From Chloracidobacterium sp. (GTDB taxonomy: Bacteria > Acidobacteriota > Blastocatellia > Pyrinomonadales > Pyrinomonadaceae), in NCBI GenBank assembly GCA_016720705.1, contig JADKKB010000001.1:1-64000 (forward strand): a DNA stretch of 64,000 nucleotides, written 5' to 3'. Made by a program: the position numbers and the translations under genes. The notes under the pieces were generated by a model. It had not been told where the DNA came from and searched no databases. It worked only from the letters and a program-made list of their open reading frames with translations. Positions 19,991 through 28,454 of the stretch are shown in pieces. Position 1 is the stretch's first letter; each line of letters starts with the position of its first letter.

Positions 19991-20605
19991 TCAGTTGCTT
20001 TGTTCGTTTGCCAGCCTGGCGATGACGGTCTCGCCACCTCGCACGCGGTCGCCGACCTTGACTTCAATCGTTACGTTGCTCGGCATAAGCAGGTCGGTGC
20101 GCGAACTGAACTTGATCAAACCGAATTTCTGACCGCGTTCAAGATTATCGCCTGTTGTCGGCCAACAGACAATGCGCCGTGCCAGAATTCCGGCGATCTG
20201 AGTACATTTTATGCTGATGCCGCTATCGCAAATATCCAGCGTGTTGCGTTCATTTACAAAACTTGCGTTATTGCTGGTCGCCGGCAGTTTCTTTCCCTTG
20301 ACGTAATCGATGCTCGCAATGCGGCCCGCGATCGGCGAACGATTGATATGAACGTCGAGCGGCGATAGAAATACGCTCACGAGTTTGCCGTCGGGCGATT
20401 CGTCGATACGCGTGACGCGACCGTCGGCGGCCGACACGATGATCCCGGGCTCGGTCGGCACCGTGCGTTTAGGGTCGCGAAAAAAGTACGCCATAAACAG
20501 GCACACGATCAGAAAGACCGCTGCCGGTATCCACCATTGCAGGACACCGAACAATATTATGAACGCCCCGGGAACCAGAACGAATGGAATGCCTTCACGT
20601 ACCAT
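19991..20605 (-). CDS. psd: Phosphatidylserine decarboxylase, short (PSD-A) type
   Basis: Converts phosphatidylserine to phosphatidylethanolamine. Two N-terminal membrane helices (FVLVPGAFIILFGVLQWW, AAVFLIVCLFMAYFFRDP) precede the soluble domain with VSAADGRVTRI, FLSPLDVHINRSPIAG and the self-cleavage region near the C-terminus. The proenzyme makes its pyruvoyl group by cleaving Gly-Ser (FGSR) in this family; here the codons read LIKFSSRTDLLMP, with Ser in place of Gly. I chose the ATG at 20605 (MVREGIPFVL), 204 residues; an upstream in-frame ATG at 20668 lies inside the terminator of the preceding gene. Followed by pssA. Confidence 0.88.
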   Translation of the reverse strand: MVREGIPFVLVPGAFIILFGVLQWWIPAAVFLIVCLFMAYFFRDPKRTVPTEPGIIVSAADGRVTRIDESPDGKLVSVFLSPLDVHINRSPIAGRIASIDYVKGKKLPATSNNASFVNERNTLDICDSGISIKCTQIAGILARRIVCWPTTGDNLERGQKFGLIKFSSRTDLLMPSNVTIEVKVGDRVRGGETVIARLANEQSN

Positions 20606-20652
20606 AAGAACAAGCGATAATGTTACACAATTTACGTTGATTATCGAAATAC

Positions 20653-20683
20653 AAAAAAAGCCCGGCATCGCGTGACACCGGGC
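20653..20683 (-). terminator. Rho-independent terminator of the TM2-like gene
   Basis: On the minus strand, GCCCGG (20683-20678) pairs with CCGGGC (20665-20660), followed by seven T. It lies 27 bases after the stop of the gene at 20,710 and so separates that gene from psd. Confidence 0.85.
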
Positions 20684-20709
20684 GAAGAGGAGGATCGTAA
20701 GAAGAGACT

Positions 20710-20928
20710 CTAGCCGCGAACGGGATTATCCTTAGCGTAGCTATACGCACACCAGCAGGCGATCAGATGAACTACCCAACCGAAGAGACCGGCCGTGCCG
20801 ATCCAAGAAAAGCCGGTTATAACTAACCATATAATGCCGACTATCACCCTGCCGTTATAGATCTGCCCGATACCCGGGATCAGAAGACTTAGAATTCCTG
20901 CCAGTAAAGGTTCTCGCATCGTAGCCAT
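20710..20928 (-). CDS. Small TM2-like membrane protein
   Basis: A protein of 72 residues. It begins MATMREPLLAGILSLLIPG, then GIGQIYNGRVIVGIIWLV and a second helix ending HLIACWCAYSYAKDN. The pattern of helix, GxGQxYNG turn and helix is that of TM2-domain and related small membrane proteins of unknown function. GGAGG lies just before the ATG at 20928; an ATG at 20919 would have a longer spacer. An in-frame ATG at 20940 overlaps the ribosome binding site and is unlikely. It is followed by its own terminator. Confidence 0.75.
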   Translation of the reverse strand: MATMREPLLAGILSLLIPGIGQIYNGRVIVGIIWLVITGFSWIGTAGLFGWVVHLIACWCAYSYAKDNPVRG

Positions 20929-20987
20929 TTGCCTCCACAAATGTTAAACGAAAGTCCGGAGAAAAGGTTTCAGAAATGTACGGATCT

Positions 20988-21779
20988 TTAGTGCGGGAGC
21001 ATCTCGTGCAACACGAAATGGAAGGCAAAGAAGATCGCCACACCGGCGAATACAGATATCGAAACTCCAGGGCGATTGCCGCCGTGGTGATTGACCTCCG
21101 GTATCAGGTCACTGGCAGCGACGTATAATGTGACACCGCCGGAAACCGGCAGGGCATAGGCGACGGCCGATGTGAGGTTGCTGCCGACAAAATAGAACGT
21201 AAGGACGCCCACCAGCGTCGTCACTCCCATCAATCCGGTTGCCGTCATCACCGATCGCAGTCCTTTGCCGGTCGCGAGTACCATCGAACCGATCGAAAAT
21301 CCCTCTGGAAACTTGTGCATCAAGACTGCAATGAATACCAGCAGGCCAAGTCTCTGGTCGAGTTGGGCCGCGGCTGCAATCGATACGCCGTCAAAAAAAG
21401 TATGGACCAGCAGTCCGCCGACAGCGGTGTATGCTGATCTGCTCGAGATCAACTCGTCAGAGTGCACCTCTTCGCCAAGGTGAAAGTGCGGTGCGATCGT
21501 GTGTTCGACAAACTGTGTCAGCAGGTATCCCGCCATTATCAGCAACATCGGGACATAGAGGTCTTCGGATGTTTCGGGATAGTTCTTTTGCCACAGCAAT
21601 ATTGATTTGGGCAGTATCTCAAACACTGTCACCGAGAGCATAAATCCCGCGCCGAGAGCCAGGAGATATTTCAGAAATCTCTTATAAGTCGTATGCAGTT
21701 TTGAGGGAAAAAGTATAAGGCCGCCGACAATGTTTGCCGCCGCCGCTACAATACCGAATATCAAAAGTTGAATGAACAC
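20988..21779 (-). CDS. ZIP-family divalent metal transporter
   Basis: An inner-membrane carrier, most likely for Zn2+ or Fe2+. It has 263 residues and about eight membrane segments. The family metal-site motifs in helices IV and V are present as HTFFDGVSIAAAAQL and MHKFPEGFSIGSMVL. A His-containing loop (HTIAPHFHLGEEVHSDEL) fits the variable metal-binding loop. The start MFIQLLIFGIVAAAANIVGG at 21779 gives a normal length. It lies 60 bases upstream of the TM2-like gene, same strand. The metal cannot be decided from sequence. Confidence 0.9.
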   Translation of the reverse strand: MFIQLLIFGIVAAAANIVGGLILFPSKLHTTYKRFLKYLLALGAGFMLSVTVFEILPKSILLWQKNYPETSEDLYVPMLLIMAGYLLTQFVEHTIAPHFHLGEEVHSDELISSRSAYTAVGGLLVHTFFDGVSIAAAAQLDQRLGLLVFIAVLMHKFPEGFSIGSMVLATGKGLRSVMTATGLMGVTTLVGVLTFYFVGSNLTSAVAYALPVSGGVTLYVAASDLIPEVNHHGGNRPGVSISVFAGVAIFFAFHFVLHEMLPH

Positions 21780-21922
21780 GCTACTTAATATTTCGCACCG
21801 GTTGCGGGCGAAAACTAATCCTATATCAATCGGAGCATAAACGACAAAATGGGAATTTCGAAGCGCGCATAGTTGTATAAGTGATTAAACAAAATCATTT
21901 TTAAAAAGTCTTGAGATAGTTC

Positions 21923-21952
21923 TTGACACAATTCAATAAAGAGTCCTAATAT
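21923..21952 (+). promoter_or_regulatory. Sigma-70-type promoter for the dcw cluster
   Basis: TTGACA (21923-21928) and TAATAT (21947-21952) are spaced 18 bases apart, close to consensus. The first cluster gene starts 260 bases downstream, leaving a long leader (about 21,960-22,211) in which I find no mraZ or other gene. The 21,780-22,211 region otherwise shows nothing definite. Confidence 0.7.
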
Positions 21953-22211
21953 ATGGATGCGTGATTGAAATGGAGACTGAAAAGGCGACGGCCAATTTAG
22001 AAAATTGTAAAGGTAGTGTTTAAGCAGTTAAGCACTTCCGGTCAATATTCAGTCAGGTAAGTTGTTTATCAAACCCGTAGTATCCGGTTAGTCGCGACGG
22101 GCGGCATAGGTGCTCGGGACACAAATTTTACAAAATAAAATATAAGGATTCCAGTCGGCCCGAAGCGGCTTAACGGAATCAGCACGCGGCGAGTCACATA
22201 GCTCTTTGAAG

Positions 22212-23174
22212 ATGCACACGGACGACACCGAATTTTCGCATAGCTCGGTCCTGCTGCAGGAAACGCTTGACGTTATCGACGCCGGAGCTCGAAACACGGT
22301 CGTGGATGCCACGCTCGGATTGGGCGGGCATACCGAGGCGATACTTGATTGCTCGCCGAATGTGTCGGTGCTCGGGATCGATCAGGATGACGCTGCTATC
22401 AAGATAGCTACAGCGAGATTGGAACGGTTTGGCTCGCGGATCAATATCGCTAAGGGAAACTTTTCGGAGATCGCCGAGATCGTCAGGTCGTCTGACATTG
22501 GCCGCCCCGATGCGATCATCGCCGATCTGGGAGTTTCGTCTTTGCAGTTCGATGATGCGGCCCGCGGATTCAGTTTCAGGTTTGACGCACCGCTCGATAT
22601 GCGTATGGACCCGGCATCAGGCGGACAGACGGTTGCCGAGCTGCTACTTGAAACGAACGAGACCGATATCGCCAACATTATATATGAGTATGGCGAAGAA
22701 CGATTTTCACGCCGCATAGCTCGGCGGATCATTGAAAGGAATCAGCGAGGCGAACCCGTAACGACGACGCGCGAACTTGCCGAATTGGTCGCAAGATCGG
22801 TCAAGCGCAGCCCGAAAGACAAGATCCATCCGGCGACACGGACTTTCCAGGCCTTGAGGATCGCGGTCAATAGGGAACTTGAGGTACTTGAAAGATTTAT
22901 TACGGACGCGGCCGATGTGCTTGCGGAAAACGGTGTTTTAGCGATCATCACCTTTCACAGTCTCGAAGATCGGATCGTCAAACACGCGTTTCAGAAGTTG
23001 TCAGGAAAGTGCACTTGTCCGCCACGCATTCCACAATGCGTTTGTGGTGCCAAAAAGAGGGTCGAGATACTGACGCGAAAGCCGATCGTGCCCGGCGAAC
23101 CGGAATTGAATGAGAATGCACGCTCCCGAAGTGCAAAGTTGCGAGCCTTTAGAAAGCTCGAACCCGTTGACTAG
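22212..23174 (+). CDS. rsmH: 16S rRNA (cytosine(1402)-N(4))-methyltransferase
   Basis: Methylates C1402 of 16S rRNA using S-adenosylmethionine. The start region HSSVLLQETLDVI, the SAM loop VDATLGLGGHTEAIL, DAIIADLGVSSLQFDDAARG and the C-terminal TFHSLEDRIVKHAFQ are classic RsmH blocks. It has 320 residues from the ATG at 22212; a TTG two codons upstream is also possible. It is the first gene of the division and cell wall cluster, in its usual place but without mraZ ahead. ftsL follows after 27 bases. Confidence 0.96.
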   Translation: MHTDDTEFSHSSVLLQETLDVIDAGARNTVVDATLGLGGHTEAILDCSPNVSVLGIDQDDAAIKIATARLERFGSRINIAKGNFSEIAEIVRSSDIGRPDAIIADLGVSSLQFDDAARGFSFRFDAPLDMRMDPASGGQTVAELLLETNETDIANIIYEYGEERFSRRIARRIIERNQRGEPVTTTRELAELVARSVKRSPKDKIHPATRTFQALRIAVNRELEVLERFITDAADVLAENGVLAIITFHSLEDRIVKHAFQKLSGKCTCPPRIPQCVCGAKKRVEILTRKPIVPGEPELNENARSRSAKLRAFRKLEPVD

Positions 23175-23201
23175 ACCGATTTAGACCGAAAGCGAAAGAT
23201 T

Positions 23202-23720
23202 ATGACAAAACGTGAACAACAAAGGTGCTCCAACACCCGCAACCGAAAGACATCACCCGCCGCGAGACTGAAGTTTTACGTTTTGATCGGCATCGCCGTC
23301 GTGATCGTGTGCACTGGCTTCTTTGTTGCCGCGGGGCAGCATTTCTGGTCGATGGACTACGGAATTAAGAACTCGAGACTCCGTAAGCAACTCGACGATC
23401 TCGAAACGGAAAAGCGCCGACTGCTATTGTCACGCGAAGTTTCGGTGTCGCCCGGACAGGTCAAGCAGGCGGCCAAACGGCTTGGCATCACCGGCCTGAA
23501 CGGGGAAGCTCCGCAGCTTGCCTCGCTCGTCAAGACATCGCCCAATAGCGCATCTGCCACGGCGTCGATCAAGGATCCGGTCAAGACCGAGTCGCAGTAT
23601 CCCGTTGTAAACGCTGCGTTTACGGCATCGATGTCGAAAATTGCAAAATCAGTTACGACCAAGAAGGAAGAGGCTCCGCGACCGCGCGTAGTAACGACCG
23701 CGATGGTCTCCGCTCGTTAA
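23202..23720 (+). CDS. ftsL: FtsL-like cell division protein
   Basis: A bitopic membrane protein of the FtsQLB divisome subcomplex. A basic cytoplasmic N-terminus of about 24 residues is followed by one membrane helix, FYVLIGIAVVIVCTGFFVA, then a heptad-rich stretch (SRLRKQLDDLETEKRRLLLS) and the GQVKQAAKRLGITG block common after FtsL coiled coils. It has 172 residues, longer than most FtsL; the last 70 are low-complexity and Ser/Lys-rich. Identity rests on topology and position between rsmH and ftsI because FtsL sequences diverge strongly. Confidence 0.8.
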   Translation: MTKREQQRCSNTRNRKTSPAARLKFYVLIGIAVVIVCTGFFVAAGQHFWSMDYGIKNSRLRKQLDDLETEKRRLLLSREVSVSPGQVKQAAKRLGITGLNGEAPQLASLVKTSPNSASATASIKDPVKTESQYPVVNAAFTASMSKIAKSVTTKKEEAPRPRVVTTAMVSAR

Positions 23721-23774
23721 TTTAGAGTCTGTATCGGTCCGTCAGCTTAGCGTTCTCCAAAAACTAAAAGAGAA

Positions 23775-25790
23775 ATGGCACGTAAATCACCGCGAAAGAA
23801 AAAGGTTGATGCTCGTCAGGTCGCATATACGCGATTTATGTTCATCGTGATAGTTTTTGCGTTTTGGATGCTCGGCATCAGTGCTAGGCTCGTTAATTTG
23901 CAGGTAACACAGCACGAGTGGCTGCGAGACAAAGCCGTCGTCCAGCGACAGGACGTCAAAAAGAGCAAATTGCTGAGAGGCACTATTTACGATCGCGATG
24001 AACGTCCGTTGGCGATGAGCATACGCGTCAAATCACTCTATGCAGACCCCACCGAGATCACGGACATAGACGCAACTGCGAAGATCCTCGCGAAATCCCT
24101 CAAACTCGACGCGGGACAGATCGCAAAGCAATTAAATGACGGAAAGGCGGCCAAAAAGCGTTTTGTGCCGATCCTGAAAAAGCTTGATGAGGAAACGGTC
24201 CAAAGGATCAATAAGACGCTCGTCGCGGATAAGATCCAAAAGGCTGATATGCCGCGATTCGAGGGCCTGCATTACTCTGAGGATCAAACGCGGAGTTATC
24301 CTTACGGAGCGTTGGCCTCGCAGGTTATCGGTTTTTCTAATAGCGAAGACCTTGGGATGGCGGGGATCGAGCAGTCCCAGGAAGACATTTTGCACGGTGC
24401 TGTCATCAAAAAACTGCAGGAACGCGATCGTTTGGGACGTATCTATGACGAAACCGTATTTGAGCGAGAACAACCGGGCGACATCAGCCTGACGATCGCC
24501 GCCTCGTATCAATACAAGGCGGATCAGGCACTTGAGAACGGAGTGAAAGCCGCAAACGCAAAATCGGGAATGGCCGTCGTGCTTTCGGTTAAGACCGGCG
24601 AAATATTGGCGATGTCCAATTATCCGACCTTTGATCCGAATTCGATCAGGGACGCGGTGCCGGCCAGCATAACCAACAACTCGATCCAAAGTGTCTATAC
24701 GCCGGGATCGGCGATGAAACTCGTAACCTACGGCTCCGGGCTGGAAAAGAACCTCTTTAAGCCGGACGATCAGATCGACGCCGGCAACGGAATGATCGAG
24801 ATCGCGAAACATAAATTTACTGATTCACATCACATCGGAAGCGTCAGCTACTCGCAGGCTCTGGCCCATTCCAGTAATGTTTGTGCCATCAAAACGGGCC
24901 TTAGGGTCGGCAAAGATGATTTCTACTCGATGCTGCAGCAGATGGGGTTTGGTGCCCGCACCGGCGTCGAATTACCGGCCGAAACTGCGGGCATCGTGAG
25001 GTCGCCCGAAAAGTGGAATGGTGACTCGCTGGCGTCGATGTCCATTGGCTACGAAATTGGTGTAACTGCGTTGCAAATGGCATCGGCTTTTGCGACGATA
25101 GCCAATGACGGAGTCAGGATTCAACCGCGGTTAATAAAGGAAATTCGAAAGCCGGGCCAGACGCCGATCGCCGGCAACAAGGCGGAAGGCGTGCGGGTCG
25201 TTTCGGTCGAGACAGCACGGAATTTACGTACGATGTTGCGTCAGGTAGTCCTTACAGGAACCGGGCGGCGGGCACAGTTGAATGGCTATACGTCAGCCGG
25301 AAAGACGGGTACGGCGTGGAAATTTGACCCGGTTTCGAAACGCGTTGATTCGAGCAAGTATATTTCGTCATTTATCGGAATGGCACCGGCGGATAACCCT
25401 GAGATCGTCATTGCGGTCGTGATCGACGAGCCAAAGGGTGGGCCGCGTGACGGCGGACAGGTTGCAGCACCTGTATTTGCAAAGATCGCCGAGCAGCTTT
25501 TGCCGGAGATGAATGTTAAACAGGACGGTAACGCGATCAAGGACGCAACCGTCGCTCAGGACATCCCTGAGGTGACGCCGTCTAAGGCCGCCGAAAAGCA
25601 AGCGGCAGGCGACAAGCAGACGGGTAAAACGGCAGCATTGACTGCTCCGAAGTCGCCCGAGCCAAAGAAACCGGTCGATGTAAAAAAAGGTACTGATAAA
25701 AGGCAGGGAAAAGATAAGCGAAATTCGGATAGCACCGCTGCCGCGATAAATCCTTGGCGGCGAGATCAAGCTGAGTTGGTAGAAAGTTGA
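23775..25790 (+). CDS. ftsI: Peptidoglycan D,D-transpeptidase FtsI (class B PBP)
   Basis: Septal transpeptidase, 671 residues. An N-terminal membrane anchor (FMFIVIVFAFWMLGISARL) is followed by the dimerisation domain starting RGTIYDRDERPLAMS. The penicillin-binding motifs are complete: SxxK in TPGSAMKLVTYG, SxN in AHSSNVCAIKTG and KTG in SAGKTGTAWKFD. The last 100 residues form a Lys/Pro/Ala-rich tail with no domain. The stop TGA overlaps the TTG start of murF by four bases, so there is no room for the murE gene that usually lies here. Confidence 0.95.
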   Translation: MARKSPRKKKVDARQVAYTRFMFIVIVFAFWMLGISARLVNLQVTQHEWLRDKAVVQRQDVKKSKLLRGTIYDRDERPLAMSIRVKSLYADPTEITDIDATAKILAKSLKLDAGQIAKQLNDGKAAKKRFVPILKKLDEETVQRINKTLVADKIQKADMPRFEGLHYSEDQTRSYPYGALASQVIGFSNSEDLGMAGIEQSQEDILHGAVIKKLQERDRLGRIYDETVFEREQPGDISLTIAASYQYKADQALENGVKAANAKSGMAVVLSVKTGEILAMSNYPTFDPNSIRDAVPASITNNSIQSVYTPGSAMKLVTYGSGLEKNLFKPDDQIDAGNGMIEIAKHKFTDSHHIGSVSYSQALAHSSNVCAIKTGLRVGKDDFYSMLQQMGFGARTGVELPAETAGIVRSPEKWNGDSLASMSIGYEIGVTALQMASAFATIANDGVRIQPRLIKEIRKPGQTPIAGNKAEGVRVVSVETARNLRTMLRQVVLTGTGRRAQLNGYTSAGKTGTAWKFDPVSKRVDSSKYISSFIGMAPADNPEIVIAVVIDEPKGGPRDGGQVAAPVFAKIAEQLLPEMNVKQDGNAIKDATVAQDIPEVTPSKAAEKQAAGDKQTGKTAALTAPKSPEPKKPVDVKKGTDKRQGKDKRNSDSTAAAINPWRRDQAELVES

Positions 25791-27259
25791 ACTTAAAAAA
25801 AGCGATCGAATACTTAAAAGGCGAAACGCCGCATTTGTCCCCCGCTTTGCTCCAACGAGAAGTCACGTCATTCGTGATCGATTCGCGTGAGGTTAAGGCG
25901 GGTGACGTTTTTTTCGCGCTATCACAACCCGAATACCTCGAAAATGGATTTAACGGTGATTTTGCCGACTCGACGGCGTTTGCCGCAGACGCACTGCTCA
26001 AGGGAGCGGTTGCGGCGGTCGTTCGGCGTGATCGGTTCGAAGAGCATTTAGTGAAACTCGAAGCGTTTCGCGACCAACTGATATTTGTCGATGACGTTAT
26101 CGCGGCCTTTCAGCGACTTGCACACGGCGTGTATTTGGAGTGGGACAAACCGGTCGTTGCAATCACCGGCAGTGCCGGCAAGACGACCGCAAAGGAATTG
26201 ACCGCACACGTGCTCGCCGCATCCGGACGCAATGTTCTGCGAAATATCAAAAACTACAACAACGGACTCGGTCATCCGCTGACTGTTCTGAGACTGGCCG
26301 CTGATGCGACTTTTGACGTCGCCGTTCTCGAGATGGGGATGTCGACGCCGCTAAATGAGATCGCTAGGCTGTGCCGCATTACTCCGCCGGACGTAGCGGT
26401 GGAACTCAATGTTTTGCCGGTTCACCTGGAGCACCTTGGCTCGATCGAGAATATCGCAAAGGCAAAGGCCGAATTGATCGAAGGAATGAAACCGGGCGGA
26501 ACGGCCGTGCTCAATGCAGACGATCCGCGAGTCGCGGCAATGAGCGGTCTCTCAAAAGGTCAGGTGATCACGTACGGACTAGACAGTGCTGCGGATGTGA
26601 CTGCATCGCGTGTCGAACGAGCGGGGTTTGGCAACACACGGTTTCAATTGAATACGCCAGACGGTTCGGCTGAGGTCGAGTTTCCGCTCAACGGCAAACA
26701 TAATATTCTTAACGCACTTGCCGCCGCCGCTTGCGGCCACATATTCGGTATGACGCCGGGCGCGATAGCAAATGCGCTTTCCAGCGTGGCCGCTCCGCCG
26801 CAAAGAGGTGAGATCCTGCGGTTTGCCGCCGGTTTCACAGTGATCAATGATTCGTATAATTCCAACCCCGACGCATTGTTGTCGATGGTCGACACGCTTA
26901 TCGAGGGAGCACCTGAAGGTTCGCGAAAGATCGTTGTTGCGGGCGAAATGCTCGAACTTGGAGAAAACGGCATTGAAATTCACCGCGATACCGGCATCAA
27001 GATCGCAGGGCGTTCGGTTGATATGCTGATCGGCGTTCGCGGACTCGCAAAGGAGATGGTCGAGGGTGCAATGTCGTCGGGAATTGAGGAAGCTAGTTTT
27101 ACAAGTGACTCGGATGCCGCCGGTGATCTTCTCGCATCCTTGATCAGAGCGGGCGATGTCGTCTTGGTCAAAGGCTCTCGCGGCGTGCGAACTGAAAGGG
27201 TGATCGAAATACTGACCAAAAAATTTGAACTGGAGGAATCGCGTTCCGCTGCCCGATAG
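25787..27259 (+). CDS. murF: UDP-N-acetylmuramoyl-tripeptide--D-alanyl-D-alanine ligase
   Basis: Adds D-Ala-D-Ala to the UDP-MurNAc tripeptide with ATP. It has 490 residues with the three Mur-ligase domains: an N-terminal UDP-binding part (FVIDSREVKAGDVFFAL), the central ATPase with P-loop AITGSAGKTTAKELTAH, KNYNNGLGHPLTVL and ALEMGM-type sequence (VLEMGMSTPLNEIARL), and a C-terminal domain with INDSYNSNPDALLSM. It starts with TTG overlapping the ftsI stop (TTGA), so translation is coupled. The N-terminal SREVKAGDVF block also occurs in MurE, but the DSYNSNP motif marks MurF. Confidence 0.94.
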   Translation: MNLKKAIEYLKGETPHLSPALLQREVTSFVIDSREVKAGDVFFALSQPEYLENGFNGDFADSTAFAADALLKGAVAAVVRRDRFEEHLVKLEAFRDQLIFVDDVIAAFQRLAHGVYLEWDKPVVAITGSAGKTTAKELTAHVLAASGRNVLRNIKNYNNGLGHPLTVLRLAADATFDVAVLEMGMSTPLNEIARLCRITPPDVAVELNVLPVHLEHLGSIENIAKAKAELIEGMKPGGTAVLNADDPRVAAMSGLSKGQVITYGLDSAADVTASRVERAGFGNTRFQLNTPDGSAEVEFPLNGKHNILNALAAAACGHIFGMTPGAIANALSSVAAPPQRGEILRFAAGFTVINDSYNSNPDALLSMVDTLIEGAPEGSRKIVVAGEMLELGENGIEIHRDTGIKIAGRSVDMLIGVRGLAKEMVEGAMSSGIEEASFTSDSDAAGDLLASLIRAGDVVLVKGSRGVRTERVIEILTKKFELEESRSAAR

Positions 27260-27280
27260 GCAGTCCGCATCGGCCTTCTA

Positions 27281-28432
27281 ATGCTCTATTACTTTCTATA
27301 CCATCTGCTCTTTAAGGAATACGGCTCGACAAGCGAGTCGTACTTTATCAAGGGCCTGAACGTTTTCCAGTACGTTTCCTTCCGTACCGGGCTCGCCACG
27401 ATAACGTCTTTGCTGATCTCGCTCCTTCTCGGAAATAAGGTAATTAAAAAGCTGCAGGAGCTTAAGGTCGGCCAGGAAATTCGCGAAGAACTGTCTGCGG
27501 AACACCAGGCGAAAAAGGGCACACCGACAATGGGCGGAGTGCTAATTATCGGGTCGGTCATCTTATCGTCTCTGATCTGGGCGAGACTGGACAGCCTCTA
27601 TCTTTGGCTGGCTTTGATCGCCACTACGATGTTTGCGGCGATCGGATTTGCAGACGACTACATCAAGATCGTTAAAAAGCGAAGCCTCGGCCTTACCGGT
27701 AAGCAAAAGTTGGCCGGACAACTCATAACGGCGGTCGGAGTGTGGGCGGTGCTGTATTTTCTGACCAATTATGCCTGGAATCTGAGTATTCCGTTTATCA
27801 AGGCGACCGCCGAGACAAATCCGGCGATCAGTATCAGCTACGTCGGGCCTTTTGTCTATTTGGTCTTTATTGTCTTTATTCTATTGGGTTCATCCAATGC
27901 GGTGAACTTGACGGATGGCCTTGACGGGCTTGCATCGAGCGTTACTTTCATCGCAATGTCGGCGTTGACCGCTTTGACCTACGTCGCGAGTGATGCTCGT
28001 TGGGCAGAGCGTTTGGATATTACACACAACCCGGCATCGTCGGAATTGACCGTATTTTGTGGGGCAATGGTGGGGGCGAGCCTCGGATTCCTGTGGTTTA
28101 ATTCGCCGCCGGCCGAGGTGTTTATGGGAGATGTCGGCAGCCTTGCGATCGGCGGCGCCCTCGGAACCGTAGCGATCCTGACCAAGCAGGAGTTTCTACT
28201 GCCGTTCATCGGCGGCGTTTTTATTCTCGAAGTACTTTCTGTGATGATCCAGGTCTCGTATTTTAAGTTTACTAAGAGAACCGGCGGCGTCGGAAAGCGA
28301 ATATTTAGGCAGGCTCCTCTGCATCATCACTTTCAGATCTCGGGCTGGAAAGAGCCGAAGATCGTGTTTCGGTTCGTCATAATCGCTATATTGTTCGCAC
28401 TGGCGAGTCTCGCGACTCTCAAACTCAGATAG
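27281..28432 (+). CDS. mraY: Phospho-N-acetylmuramoyl-pentapeptide-transferase
   Basis: Transfers phospho-MurNAc-pentapeptide to undecaprenyl phosphate to form lipid I. It has 383 residues and about ten membrane helices. Signature blocks are EHQAKKGTPTMGGVLII, IGFADDYIKIVKKRSLGL (catalytic Asp pair), SNAVNLTDGLDGLASS, PAEVFMGDVGSLAIGG and the cytosolic histidine loop QAPLHHHFQISGWKE. Intact and of normal length; the ATG at 27281 lies 21 bases after the murF stop. Confidence 0.97.
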   Translation: MLYYFLYHLLFKEYGSTSESYFIKGLNVFQYVSFRTGLATITSLLISLLLGNKVIKKLQELKVGQEIREELSAEHQAKKGTPTMGGVLIIGSVILSSLIWARLDSLYLWLALIATTMFAAIGFADDYIKIVKKRSLGLTGKQKLAGQLITAVGVWAVLYFLTNYAWNLSIPFIKATAETNPAISISYVGPFVYLVFIVFILLGSSNAVNLTDGLDGLASSVTFIAMSALTALTYVASDARWAERLDITHNPASSELTVFCGAMVGASLGFLWFNSPPAEVFMGDVGSLAIGGALGTVAILTKQEFLLPFIGGVFILEVLSVMIQVSYFKFTKRTGGVGKRIFRQAPLHHHFQISGWKEPKIVFRFVIIAILFALASLATLKLR

Positions 28433-28454
28433 ATCGTATCAGTAACTTGTCCGT

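Noticed and set aside
20606..20668. Longer N-terminus for phosphatidylserine decarboxylase starting at 20668
   Set aside because: It would begin inside the terminator hairpin of the upstream gene, and the 204-residue form from 20605 already has the usual membrane start.
24132..24812. 226-codon open frame antisense to ftsI
   Set aside because: No family signal; the sense frame is a complete class B PBP. Open antisense frames are expected from the codon bias of this genome.
23775..27259. murE domain hidden as a fusion with ftsI or murF
   Set aside because: ftsI ends in a low-complexity tail and murF has only one set of Mur-ligase domains with the MurF-type DSYNSNP motif.
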